Shown here one piece after another: positions 18,399 through 30,600 of a stretch of 64,000 nucleotides of DNA. Made by a program: the position numbers and the translations under genes. Positions within the stretch are counted from its first letter, which is position 1; each line of letters begins with the position of its first letter. The stretch spans positions 37,776 to 101,775 of the forward strand of contig NZ_MUBK01000015.1 in NCBI RefSeq assembly GCF_002127545.1, read 5' to 3'. The stretch comes from Xenorhabdus beddingii. GTDB lineage: Bacteria; Pseudomonadota; Gammaproteobacteria; Enterobacterales; Enterobacteriaceae. The notes under the pieces were generated by a model. The model was not told the origin of the DNA. It did not search any database and saw only the letters and a list, made by a program, of their open reading frames with translations.

Positions 18399-19925
18399 TC
18401 AAACAATAAAATCTGACTGACTCAATTTTGGCTCACCCATAAATACTATCATAAATCGACTATTAAATTTTTCTTTTTCCACCGTGATATATACGGTAGT
18501 TATATTCCATGCATTATCATACTCGAATAACACTTCCCCAGGTTTACCAGAAAAGCTATTAACATCAAAGTTGAGCTTTCCTGTTCCACCAAAAACAAAA
18601 GCCGATAAATCAATTTTATCTATACCGGGTTTAAAATCTTGGATTATGTCATAATTATATTCTGATGATTGATTAGCACACAGATAAACATATGTATTCT
18701 TTCCTAGTCCCCCAGTCATTTCTTTGTTACCTAAGCCACTGTAAAAAATATTATCACCCGCTGTGCCCTCCAGCCAACAGTTATTATTATCGTTACCTAT
18801 GATAATATCGTTACCCTTACCACCCATCGCCACATGAATAGTACACCCACGAGCAATGGAAACATTACCTTTCAACCCACCTACATCAGAAAAATGTTTC
18901 TCATTCAAATTGATGACCTGATCTTGAGTAAAACCAGAAAAATCAAATATATTAGTCACCGAATTTTCATCTGAAACGACTGGATCACAAGCACAAAACA
19001 ATAACTCATCATCTTTATTTCTTGCAGTTTGATAATCACGATGAGTATTAGAATTAAATCCATATCTAACACTGCTATTTTCAGATCCAGAATTTGACAC
19101 AACATTAGGGCCAAATAATTCTCTTATGGCAGCAATATCATTTAACATAGGCCCTGACGGAAATAAGCCTTTAAAATCCTGCCCGGTATACGATTCATTA
19201 AAATAGCTCATGACGGTATAGGCAAGAGTATCCTCAAAATGTGTTGCGCTTTTCTCATAACTAGGTCTATTTTTATTATCGGCATCATACGTTCCAGGAT
19301 GAGACAGACACAATTGATGCCCTATTTCATGTGTAAATGCCTTACGTATATTTTTATTCACCTGGAGATATTGTTTGTCTGAAAATTTAGGATTATTAAT
19401 ATTAACCCACGTCTGAGACTTATGATCTATTGATTTATCAGGATATTTAGTGAATGGGTTGAGATCTTCCTTACCTATGTTTTTATTATAAAAACCGACC
19501 ACCAAATCAGCTTCATGGTAATGTTCAACTTCTGTAAATTTAATATTGGCAACACTTTCCCAAGATTTATAGGATTTTTCCAAGGCTTCCTTTACATCTG
19601 TACCAACAGTTGCAAGCGTTACAAGCGTTGCAACATTTGCTTTCTTCATGGCTGCCTTAACCGCAGGTTCATTAGCTGATTCAGAATCAGATGTTAATAT
19701 ATGATATTTAAAGTACACAGTCTTCATTGGATTGTAATATTTTTTATACTTCCAAAAAAAATCACGAATGAGAATCTGTTTAGGAGCTCCCTCTAATAAA
19801 GGCTCATGCAACACATTAATATGTGGATCATGGTTTGGCACATAAGCAACCAAATGATTGCGTATTTTCGAAACCGCATCAGAATACAAACCATCATTAT
19901 CATTAGATTTATTTATTGAAGACAT
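18399..19925 (-). CDS. Degenerate second serralysin-type RTX protein (PrtA paralogue)
   Basis: A 508-residue paralogue of PrtA (25648-27081), intact as a reading frame. The zinc site is HEIGHQLCLSH (199-209): all three His and the Glu are kept but the Gly of HExxHxxGxxH is Cys206 (codon TGT for GGT/GGC). The Met-turn VMSYF is present. The RTX region is eroded (GGKGNDIIIGNDNNNCWLEG), and six Cys residues appear in a family that normally has none. The C-terminal DFIV secretion signal resembles PrtA's DFLV. The start at 19925 has the strong SD GGAGGTG. It is probably exported by PrtBCD; whether it is still a protease is doubtful. A signal-less Inh-like gene lies 34 bp upstream. Confidence 0.88.
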   Translation of the reverse strand: MSSINKSNDNDGLYSDAVSKIRNHLVAYVPNHDPHINVLHEPLLEGAPKQILIRDFFWKYKKYYNPMKTVYFKYHILTSDSESANEPAVKAAMKKANVATLVTLATVGTDVKEALEKSYKSWESVANIKFTEVEHYHEADLVVGFYNKNIGKEDLNPFTKYPDKSIDHKSQTWVNINNPKFSDKQYLQVNKNIRKAFTHEIGHQLCLSHPGTYDADNKNRPSYEKSATHFEDTLAYTVMSYFNESYTGQDFKGLFPSGPMLNDIAAIRELFGPNVVSNSGSENSSVRYGFNSNTHRDYQTARNKDDELLFCACDPVVSDENSVTNIFDFSGFTQDQVINLNEKHFSDVGGLKGNVSIARGCTIHVAMGGKGNDIIIGNDNNNCWLEGTAGDNIFYSGLGNKEMTGGLGKNTYVYLCANQSSEYNYDIIQDFKPGIDKIDLSAFVFGGTGKLNFDVNSFSGKPGEVLFEYDNAWNITTVYITVEKEKFNSRFMIVFMGEPKLSQSDFIV

Positions 19926-19959
19926 CTTCACCTCCATAAAATCAAAAAACACCATTTTA

Positions 19960-20283
19960 TTATTCTTGAGGAAATGGTTTTATAATCAATTTCTTTCCAT
20001 TAATAAGATGTGTAACCCACTGCCCTCCCAGCGCCCCAAAGAAAGCTAATCGATAACCCTCTTTATCAGTGACAGTAATGCCATCAGGAGCAGGACGCCA
20101 ACCTACTACGGCCTTTCCCAGAATAGAACTCAAAATGGATTCTATATCTCTCAGTTCCCATATTGTTCCTTCAGGCAAACGAATTCCTGTCAGTTCAATA
20201 TTAGTCAAATGATGTTCCTCTTCATTTAACAACATCCAAAAACCTGTTAATTCTTCAATTTCAGGCGTATCCAAGTCATTCAT
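19960..20283 (-). CDS. Inh/AprI-type protease inhibitor homologue lacking a signal peptide
   Basis: The 107-residue product shows the Inh beta-barrel pattern seen in the true inhibitor at 25175 (GFWMLL, NIELTGIRLPEG, VVGWRPAPDGITVTDKEG, LAFFG). Unlike that protein it has neither a signal peptide nor the disulfide Cys pair. The start at 20283 has SD GGAG; a stop codon lies just upstream in frame, so no longer form with a leader is possible. It is probably a duplicated inhibitor now cytoplasmic, co-transcribed with the degenerate serralysin. It may shield that protease before export or act as a binding partner; this is inference. Confidence 0.75.
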   Translation of the reverse strand: MNDLDTPEIEELTGFWMLLNEEEHHLTNIELTGIRLPEGTIWELRDIESILSSILGKAVVGWRPAPDGITVTDKEGYRLAFFGALGGQWVTHLINGKKLIIKPFPQE

Positions 20284-20301
20284 ATTTAATTCTCCAACCA
20301 A

Positions 20302-20608
20302 GAAAAAATATATTTAAAAAATATAAGCAGACATAACCCATAGTCATGTAAGACTCGATGGGAATAATATAAATTATAGTTTCAACTGATATAAATGAGA
20401 CATCATCTCATGCCTCGTTTAACTTTTATTGAAGTTCCATATTACTCTATTCTTGATAAAACAGATCACCACATTAATTTCAATTATTAAAATAAAAATA
20501 TAAAAAAGCAGCATAAACTGATAACAGAATATGCTGCCTTTCCTTCCTTATGAATTAATTTGGAATTATGGTTGTATTATTCAATAGTCATACCAATTAT
20601 AAAATCAC
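20302..20608. other. Gap between prtD and the second inhibitor/protease pair
   Basis: AT-rich 307 bp containing the terminator at 20508-20537 and probably a separate promoter for the 20283/19925 gene pair. No reading frame is supported. Confidence 0.5.
20508..20537 (-). terminator. Intrinsic terminator downstream of prtD
   Basis: GCAGCATA (20508-20515) pairs with 20530-20537. On the minus strand the stem is followed by a T-rich tract (CTTTTTTATATTTTTATTTT). It probably ends the prtA-inh-prtBCD transcript. Confidence 0.7.
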
Positions 20609-22006
20609 TCAGCCAAAATAATCAGCAATGAGATTAATGTGTTCACCCTTTAATTGACCGGATTCATTCAGCAACCCAATCCACGCTTTCATATAGTCAT
20701 ATTTTGCCTGAGACAGTTCACGGCGCGCGGTATAAAGTTGTTGCTCCGCATTTAATATATCGACATTCACTCTCTGCCCCAAGGCAACACTCTTTTGCGT
20801 CGCTTTCACTTGTAATGCAGCCGCTTCCACGGCCATTTCATAGGCTCGTATCCGCTTTTCACCATTAACACAGGCATTATAGTTGCGCCGCAGGGCATTC
20901 AGGATCTCCCCTGCCTGAGCCTCCATCTCATATTTTGTTTTGCCATAGTTTGCCGCCGATTGACGCACCGCCGCCGCCGTTCCTCCGCCATTATAGAGGT
21001 TCATGGAAACACGCAACCCAATGGAATCTGTCCGGTATTTTTGGTCAATGCTATTATCGCTGCTGGATTTATTCTCACTATGGGAAGCATATAACTCCAG
21101 TTTCGGCAGATATCCCGCCCGATTGCGCGCGATATCATGAAGCGCGACATCAACTTTCTGCCGCGCCGCCGCCAATTGAGGGTTCTGGCCCAATGCCAAC
21201 TGTTCCCAATCCGCATAGTGTTCTGTATCCAGTTGGATTGTTGTGAACTGCGCAGCGTTAGACAAGCGATTAACCGGCAAATCTGCTGGCAACGGGATGC
21301 CAACCAATAGCTGCAAGTCACGGATTGCGGCATCCAACTCATCTTGTCCCCTCAATTCATCGGCCAAGACCTGACTATAACGTGTTTGCGTTTCTGCCAC
21401 ATCGGTGCGGGTGCCTTCACCGGAGGAAAACAGTTTCTGATTGTGTTCCAGTTGTTCCTCATAGGCAACCCGCTGCCGGACAACTTGCTCCAGCCGGTCC
21501 TGTGCATAGGCGACAGCCATATAACTATTCACCACCCTGACCGCCAATTGCTGGCTGTCCGCCCGAAAGCGGGCATGACTCATCAAGGCATAAGCCTGAC
21601 GGGTCTGATAACGTGCCCACACTTCAAAATCGATCAAAGGCTGGGTCAAAATAATCGCACCACTATAGCTGTGATACTGCCGATCACGACTTTCTTTGAC
21701 CGCATTCCCTCGCCTATCTAAAGAATGAGATCCCATCTGCTGCCAGTTTTGTGGGGCATTCTGGTAGCTCAAGATTACCTTGGGCAGCAATTCGGCCAGC
21801 CCAAGGTTTTTCTCTTCCTGTCCGGCTTCCTGTTCTTTGATGGCTGCCTGAAAGGTGGGGTCATGCTGCAATGCCAGCGCATAAGCCTCCGTCAGGGAAA
21901 GCGCGCGGGTGGAACCAGAAAATAACATCCCCAACAAACCCGTTAAAAACAGCGGCAATAGCAAAGTACGTTTATTGGCAAAACCGCGATACCCCAACAT
22001 TGTCAT
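20609..22006 (-). CDS. prtD: TolC-family outer-membrane channel of the PrtA exporter
   Basis: A 465-residue outer-membrane efflux protein (called PrtF in Dickeya, PrtD in Photorhabdus). A signal peptide ends near ALSLTEAYALALQHDP, where the mature TolC-like repeat begins. Two OEP repeats follow, with long coiled-coil helices; the RQSAANYGKTKYEMEAQ and VNVDILNAEQQLYTARREL segments are typical. It forms the outer channel of the type I system with the two genes upstream, and its start overlaps the stop of prtC. Confidence 0.93.
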   Translation of the reverse strand: MTMLGYRGFANKRTLLLPLFLTGLLGMLFSGSTRALSLTEAYALALQHDPTFQAAIKEQEAGQEEKNLGLAELLPKVILSYQNAPQNWQQMGSHSLDRRGNAVKESRDRQYHSYSGAIILTQPLIDFEVWARYQTRQAYALMSHARFRADSQQLAVRVVNSYMAVAYAQDRLEQVVRQRVAYEEQLEHNQKLFSSGEGTRTDVAETQTRYSQVLADELRGQDELDAAIRDLQLLVGIPLPADLPVNRLSNAAQFTTIQLDTEHYADWEQLALGQNPQLAAARQKVDVALHDIARNRAGYLPKLELYASHSENKSSSDNSIDQKYRTDSIGLRVSMNLYNGGGTAAAVRQSAANYGKTKYEMEAQAGEILNALRRNYNACVNGEKRIRAYEMAVEAAALQVKATQKSVALGQRVNVDILNAEQQLYTARRELSQAKYDYMKAWIGLLNESGQLKGEHINLIADYFG

Positions 22007-23343
22007 TACTCCTCAATCAGCGACGTAGATGCCCTGTCCATCAACGGCTTGAACAGGTAACTCAACAATGAGCGCGATCCCGTTTTCACGAACACCTCGA
22101 CCGGCATCCCCGGCTTGATATTCAATCCCGCCAATTTTTCCATACCCTCAGAGGTGACTTTCAATCGCATCTGGTAATAAGGTTCCCTCGTCACGCCATC
22201 CACCAAACGGTCAGCCGAAACCACGGCTACCTTAGCCGTCACTTTCGGCGTCCGGTTTTGGTTGAATGCCGTGAACATCAAATCAACATCCTGACCTACA
22301 GTCACCTTATCAATCAGGTGTACCATTAAACGCGCTTCCACTTCCAAGGCACTTTGGGCGGGCAGAATTTCCATCAGTTTTTCGCCGGAAGCCACCACAC
22401 CACCTTGGGTAAACACGGTCAAACCTACCACTGAACCATCCACCGGAGCAGTGATTGACGTATGAGATAGATCAAATTGTGCTGTTTCCAGCTTATTGCT
22501 TAATTCATTCGCCAATACCTGCACATCCGCCAATTGGCTGCGGACTTCACGTTGATAGTCAGCCTGACGCTGAATCACGCGCTGCTGCGTTTCCTGCCGC
22601 TGCTTTTCAAGCTGGCCTATCCGCCCCATCATTTCTGCCATACTGCCACTTAATTCACTTTGGTTACGCAGTAATTCCAGATAACGGTTACGGGGAAAAT
22701 AGCCTTCTTCTGTCAAAGGTTGCAGATTAGTGACCTGCTCCTTGAGCGAAACCTGCTGTTGCTGTTTACTCCCCAAGGCTTCACGCAACCCACGGATCTG
22801 GAAATTTACCCCTTCCTCAGCTTGTTGCATTCCCGCCAAATCGCTGCGCAACATTTCACGACGTGACAAAAAGAGCTGTTTTTGCAACGCAAGGATATCC
22901 TGAATACGGGGTTCCAATGGCTGATTCAGTAACGTGGATGGAAAAACAATCGCATCCTGTCCTTGTTGCTCGGCCAACAGCCGGGCTTCCGTTGCCAGTG
23001 TGGTATAAAGTTGCTGTTTCAGGGAATCAATCTGAGCATTAACCTGTACTTGACTGAGCTGAACCAAAACCTGCCCGGCCTTGACTTGCTCGCCCTCTTT
23101 CACCTGAATTTGTCTGATGATGCCATTGACCGGGGACTGGACGGTTTTGCGGTTTCCATCCACAACGACAGTACCCGAGGAAGCGACCCCTTTATCAAGC
23201 GGCGCAAATGCCGCCCAGAGGAAAAACCCCAGAATGCCGATGCCAATCACCCACCAGCCTATTCGCAGGTAACGATTCGCATCCAGCGGCAATAATCCTG
23301 ATGCCTCATTTTGGGCATCTTTTGCGTTGGTCTGATAGGACAT
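22006..23343 (-). CDS. prtC: HlyD-family membrane fusion protein of the PrtA exporter
   Basis: A 445-residue periplasmic adaptor (PrtE in Dickeya). Visible are an N-terminal cytoplasmic tail, one membrane segment (about residues 26-48, WWVIGIGILGFFLWAAF), a lipoyl-like segment (VQVKEGEQVKAGQVLVQL), long coiled coils (~95-285) and a C-terminal beta domain. The start MSYQTNAKDAQ at 23343 has SD GGAG; the longer frame reaches 23370. It couples the ABC protein upstream to the TolC-like protein downstream. Confidence 0.93.
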   Translation of the reverse strand: MSYQTNAKDAQNEASGLLPLDANRYLRIGWWVIGIGILGFFLWAAFAPLDKGVASSGTVVVDGNRKTVQSPVNGIIRQIQVKEGEQVKAGQVLVQLSQVQVNAQIDSLKQQLYTTLATEARLLAEQQGQDAIVFPSTLLNQPLEPRIQDILALQKQLFLSRREMLRSDLAGMQQAEEGVNFQIRGLREALGSKQQQQVSLKEQVTNLQPLTEEGYFPRNRYLELLRNQSELSGSMAEMMGRIGQLEKQRQETQQRVIQRQADYQREVRSQLADVQVLANELSNKLETAQFDLSHTSITAPVDGSVVGLTVFTQGGVVASGEKLMEILPAQSALEVEARLMVHLIDKVTVGQDVDLMFTAFNQNRTPKVTAKVAVVSADRLVDGVTREPYYQMRLKVTSEGMEKLAGLNIKPGMPVEVFVKTGSRSLLSYLFKPLMDRASTSLIEE

Positions 23344-23394
23344 TTTTACTCCCAGATAGCAATATCCCAAGAATTTAAATCGGGCTGAATCATG

Positions 23395-25152
23395 TTACGA
23401 GGCACGTTCGACCGGTTTTAACTGTGATTGTGTCTGTGACGCAGACGCAGACGGCGATAACGCCGCCATGACTTGCCGGGAAGGGCCAAACATTTTCATT
23501 TTTCCCTGTACCAACAACAAAACTTGGGTTGTTTGCGACAGCAATGAAGGACGATGGGTAATGACCACGACCGTTTTACCCTGCTCCCGTAATTGAGCAA
23601 TCGCATGACCCAGCGCTTTTTCTCCGAGATCATCCAGATTCGAGTTAGGTTCATCCAATACCACCAGCGACGGATTACCATACAAAGCGCGAGCCAGCCC
23701 AATTCGCTGTTTCTGCCCACCAGACAGCCCCCTACCGCCGGCACCGATTACCGTGTCATAACCCTGTTCAAGATTGAGTACCAATTCATGAACACCGGCT
23801 TTTTTTGCCGCCTCAATGACTTTTTCCGGTTCAATCTCATTGAAACGCGCGATATTCTCGGCAATCGTGCCAGCAAACAGCTCAATATCCTGCGGCAGAT
23901 AACCGATGGAGGCACCCAGTTCATCTTTATTCCACTGGTAAATATCCGCACCATCAAGCCGCACGACACCGTCCTGTGCCGGCCAAATCCCCACCAGCAA
24001 ACGCGCCAAGGTCGATTTTCCCGAAGCGCTGGGTCCAATCACCCCCAGAACATCACCGGGATTCAAGGCAAAGTTGAGATCCTGCAAGACAGGCGGGTTA
24101 TTTTGTGATGTCTGTTCCGGACGTATTTTACCGGGCGGGATTGCCGATACTTTTTCCAGCAGCAAGACCCCCTTGGGTGTGGGTAAAGACATCCCACTTT
24201 TGCGTTCGGGTTGATCTTTCAGTAATTTATTCAGCCGCTGCCATGATAAACGGGCAGCGCTCCAGCTCTTCCATGCCTGTATCAACTGCTCAATCGGGGA
24301 GAGCGCCCGCCCCATCAAAATGGAACCGGCGATCATCATGCCCGGTGTGATATTCCCTTCAATCGCCAGCCAGCCGCCCAACCCCAGGATTAAGGATTGC
24401 AAGGCGAGGCGTACGGTTTTGGATATGGCGGTGATGGATGCGGCCCGTTCACTGGCAATACGCTGGAAATTAAGAAAGCGCTCATGCAGGCCGAACCAGC
24501 GACGACGCAACGTCGGCAACATGCCGAGCGCTTCGATCACTTCGGCATTGCGCAAGTTGGTACTGGCTAAGTTGGCCGATCGTAAAGAGAGATTATTGGC
24601 TTCGGCTAAAGGTGCCTGGGATAGCCATTGGTTCAATACCGCCAGCATGATAAGCATGATGGCCCCAGCCAAGGCCAACAACCCCAGATACGGACTGAAC
24701 AGGAAAATGACACCAAGATAGACGGGGAACCAAGGGGCATCAAAAAAAGCAAACAGGGCATTCCCTGTCAGAAACTGGCGGATGGTCGACAAATCATTGA
24801 GCATCTGCCCCGCATCGGTTGAGCCGCTTTTCAGGTTGGACTCATACGAAGCGGTGTAAACCCGCTGGTTCAGGCACATATCAAACTGGCTGCCAATGCG
24901 GATCACCACCTGACTGCGGATATATTCCAGCCCACCCATGATGGCAAACATACCCAGTGTGAACAGTGTCAGCATCAGCAAGGTCATTTCATTACTGGAT
25001 GGCAGTACCCGATCATATACCTGAAGCATATAAACAGAGGGAACCAGCATCAGCAGATTGATGAATGCCGTAAATAAACCAATAGTCCAGAATACTTTGC
25101 TGCGTGCACGGATAACCTCCGTGATTTCATCCTTCGGAAAGCCTAATTTCAC
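23395..25152 (-). CDS. prtB: Type I secretion ABC transporter of the PrtA exporter
   Basis: A 585-residue inner-membrane half-transporter (PrtD in Dickeya). A six-helix membrane domain (residues ~20-310) is followed by an ATPase domain with Walker [10 protein letters not shown], signature [15 protein letters not shown] and Walker [14 protein letters not shown]. It has no N-terminal C39-like domain, as is usual for serralysin exporters. It energises export of proteins with C-terminal DFLV-type signals: PrtA and probably its paralogue. Confidence 0.95.
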   Translation of the reverse strand: MKLGFPKDEITEVIRARSKVFWTIGLFTAFINLLMLVPSVYMLQVYDRVLPSSNEMTLLMLTLFTLGMFAIMGGLEYIRSQVVIRIGSQFDMCLNQRVYTASYESNLKSGSTDAGQMLNDLSTIRQFLTGNALFAFFDAPWFPVYLGVIFLFSPYLGLLALAGAIMLIMLAVLNQWLSQAPLAEANNLSLRSANLASTNLRNAEVIEALGMLPTLRRRWFGLHERFLNFQRIASERAASITAISKTVRLALQSLILGLGGWLAIEGNITPGMMIAGSILMGRALSPIEQLIQAWKSWSAARLSWQRLNKLLKDQPERKSGMSLPTPKGVLLLEKVSAIPPGKIRPEQTSQNNPPVLQDLNFALNPGDVLGVIGPSASGKSTLARLLVGIWPAQDGVVRLDGADIYQWNKDELGASIGYLPQDIELFAGTIAENIARFNEIEPEKVIEAAKKAGVHELVLNLEQGYDTVIGAGGRGLSGGQKQRIGLARALYGNPSLVVLDEPNSNLDDLGEKALGHAIAQLREQGKTVVVITHRPSLLSQTTQVLLLVQGKMKMFGPSRQVMAALSPSASASQTQSQLKPVERAS

Positions 25153-25174
25153 TGCAATCCCTTTATCGTTGTTG

Positions 25175-25582
25175 TTATTTTGTCACCGCATTCGCTGTGC
25201 CACTGAAAGTCATCACCAGTTCTCTGCCATCAACAAAGTAGGCGATCCACTGTTCCGACTCATGACTAAAAAAGGCCAGACTATTGCCATCATCATCAGT
25301 CAATGTGAGGCCATCGGGCGATGGATACCATCCTGCAACCGGCTGCCCAATCAACTCAGTGACACAAGCATCGCTTTTTAATGCCCAAATTGAATCTTCG
25401 GATAAACGGGTATCGGTCAATTCAATACTGCACAGCCTATTCCCATCGGAGAGTTGCCATAATCCTTTCAACTCACCAGCGGATGGCAGTCTCAAACTAC
25501 TGGCCATACATCCTCCTACCAACAAGAGAGAAAAAATGATCGATAAAATCGACTTTGATAAAAACAATTTTCCACTTTCCAT
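25175..25582 (-). CDS. inh: Periplasmic serralysin inhibitor Inh
   Basis: A 135-residue AprI/Inh-family inhibitor that protects the cell from its own serralysin. The leader contains a hydrophobic core ending LLVGGCMA, compatible with a lipoprotein or ordinary signal cleavage. The mature part has the Inh pattern GLWQLSDG, two Cys (LCSIEL and DACVTEL) forming the family disulfide, then [16 protein letters not shown] and LAFFS. It lies between prtA and the exporter genes, the order known in Photorhabdus and Dickeya. Confidence 0.9.
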   Translation of the reverse strand: MESGKLFLSKSILSIIFSLLLVGGCMASSLRLPSAGELKGLWQLSDGNRLCSIELTDTRLSEDSIWALKSDACVTELIGQPVAGWYPSPDGLTLTDDDGNSLAFFSHESEQWIAYFVDGRELVMTFSGTANAVTK

Positions 25583-25647
25583 GAGTTAGATAATACTGCC
25601 GTATCCAGAGGGCATACGGCAGTATTCCATTAATATGATGAGATCAA

Positions 25648-27621
<1,974 letters not shown>

Positions 27622-30600
27622 TCAGTGCCAGTTAGCGGCCAGCACAGGTTGCAGCCGCTGTTGCTCGACATCGCCGAGCATTGCGGTTGCAGGTGCTGGC
27701 GGTGCAAATGCCGCCATAGACTGAATAAGATGTTCGACATCTCTGTCCATCAATCGATGGTCGTCACCGACCGTGATTATTGGCCGTTCAGGAGAACTGG
27801 CATACCAATTCTGCAGCGTCACTTCCTGCTTACTGCCAATGACTGAAATCTGCAAATCCTGCCCTTCATGCTGAAAGCGCAGATGCTCAGGACTGATATC
27901 CTTTCCTAAAACCAAGCGCCCCATCTCACCGATAAATTCCAAGTTATTGATCCCATAACCGACTTCTACCGTCGACATGCGACCGCTCGCCACGATATGG
28001 TTATTGCCATTCCCGACTTTCACCTTCGACATACCACCGCTAGCTACGATATGGTTATTCCCATCCCCGACTTCCACTGTTGGCATACTACCGCTGACCT
28101 CGATATGGTTATTGCCATTCCCGACTTTCACCTTCGGCATACTATCGCTCGCCACGATATGGTTATTCCCATCCCCGGCGTTCACCTTCGGCATACTACT
28201 GCTGGTCTCGATATAGTTATCGCCATGCCCGACGGTTAACTTACGGAAATTACCGACAATGATATTATTACCATCCCCCAGCGTGATATCAGTGCCCCGT
28301 CCCGTCACATTCACCTTATTATCACCGTGACCAGCAACGACTTTGTTACTTGAAGCTTCCACGTTTATCGTTTTACTCTCGTCCCCCAAGGTGACTTCGG
28401 CAAAGGTTTCTTTGACGGTAATGGCATTGGGGTCAGAGGGCACCGGTGTCGTTTCTACTGTCGGCTCAGTGTTCGGAATACCGGGCACAGGGTGTCGTTC
28501 AAGAGGAGGAATTTTAATCGGTTCCCAGTCAATAGGAGGGATTTCAATTGGCTTCCGATCAACAGGAGGAATTTCAATCGGTTTTAGGTCAACAGACGGA
28601 ATTTTAATCGGCTCCCAATCAATAGGAGGAATTTCAATCGGCTTCCGTTCAAAAGGAGGAATGCTAACCGTCGGTTTATCGGGCGTTTCCGTTACCATCA
28701 GTTCGACTGTGGGAACCAGATCCGGTGAAGGCTCCGCAAAGAGGAAGTCGTTCGCATCGACCTGCGAAATATCCAGTGTATCGAGATACAGCAGATTCAC
28801 GTTTGAATCAGCCCCACTGACGCTATTGAACGTCACATTGACACCATGAATTTGTGACAGGCCGTTGATCGTGCCACGATTGCTCTTAGTGATGGTGAGT
28901 TGGCTGAAATCAGTAATGCCGAGTTGACGCAAATCAATTTTATCAACACCATGACGGAACCCACGTAAGGCGTTCTTGTAGTCCTTAACGCCCGGTTGGG
29001 CAGCCACGACAAAAACGTCTGACGCCGCACTGTCACGACTATAGATCGTCCCATTCAGGCTGAATTTCATCTGCCCCTGAGCATCAGTCGTCATCATGAC
29101 CCCCTTACCGCCGCCTTTGAGGATCACGGTTCCCAGCCCTTCTTGTGGCTGGAGTGTTGAAGTATCGCTGCTGGTGTAAGCCTGCGGGGCGATAAAAGTG
29201 TCCTGGAACTTGAAGTTCGCCGCACTGATCCCAGCGAGTGGCTGGTTTTTCAGGACAACGCTCTGCCCGTTACCCAGATCGACCTTAACATCCTCCCCCT
29301 GTTGCGTCAGCAGTAGATCGGCAAATGTTTTTCCACGAAATCCAACCAGATCAACGATTTCGCCACGCGCGGCTTCAAAGTTGCTGATAACATCGCTGCC
29401 TGCCTCACGGCGGTGGACGACAAAGAAGTCCTTACCCGCACCGCCAACCAGCGTATTGTTCCCACGCCCGCCATCAAGCAAGGCGTCCGCATTACCCGCG
29501 ACCAGCGTATCGTTGCCATCCCCGGTGACGATATTCTGAATGCTCGACGGGTTCTTTATGGTCAACGCTGCACCGCCAATGCTGGCAACACCAGTCAGCA
29601 AGTTAACCGAGGTATCCCGCGAAACCGCCGCAGCATTGAGGGTATTACGCCCACCCGCCACGCCATTGACTGCGTCATCCAGCACGGCACGGTTTGCCTG
29701 TCTGACCACCGACTCGATATATTCGTCGGTGTAAAAGTAAGTGTCATCCGGGGTACTTTTACTGCCATACAAACGTAGCGACCAAGCATTTAATGTGACC
29801 GGCAGGCCTGTGCTCGCACTAGTCACTTGCAGGGTCCAGTTGCCCACCGAATTCTCACCAAAATCATGGGTCGACATAAAGCTGTACTTAAACGATCCCG
29901 ACTGGTTGCTGCCCAGATCGGTTTCACTCGCGCCCGGCATGCCGTCTGGAACCTTGCCCTGACGATTGAGCAATACGCTCTGAGTGCCATCGGGAGAGAT
30001 CAATTTGAGTGTCAGATCACCAAGACGGCCAACCTCAGCATCAAAATCGATTTCGATATGCTCGACATTCAGACCAGCGTTCATGGCAATAGACGACGTC
30101 AGCGTTTCACCGGCAGTCAGGTTTTTCCCAAGGGAACCGCTGGATGCGCTATAGACGTACTCGTTAGCCGCCGTGCTTTGCGTCATCCAGGCTTCGGACA
30201 AACGAACAGCGGCTCGCGCATCGACGCCGCCAAAACCATAATCATGGCTGGTGTGCATCCCACCACCATTCCAGCGGCGGCCATTATTGTCATTCCATTC
30301 GGTGGAAGGGTCATTAATCTTGCGAGCGGATAACGCCAGGATCTGCTGCACATCCCGATAGCCCAGGTTCGGGTTGGCTTCCAGCATCAGCGCAACAATA
30401 CCGGAGACGATCGGCGCAGCAAAACTGGTGCCTTGCATGCTGGTATAGTCATTGCCAAAGGTTGAGCCACGCTCGGTTTTCAGCATATGGCTGGTCGACA
30501 CCACATTGCTGCCCGGTGCCGAAACCAGCAGGCTGGCTCCCGGGTTTGAGAACGGTGAGGAACCAATCTGCAATGTCGACAAATCGCCCTGTGCGTTGAT

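Noticed and set aside
27950..28230. 54-bp direct repeats as a CRISPR array
   Set aside because: The repeats are in frame with the RTX protein, contiguous and without variable spacers.
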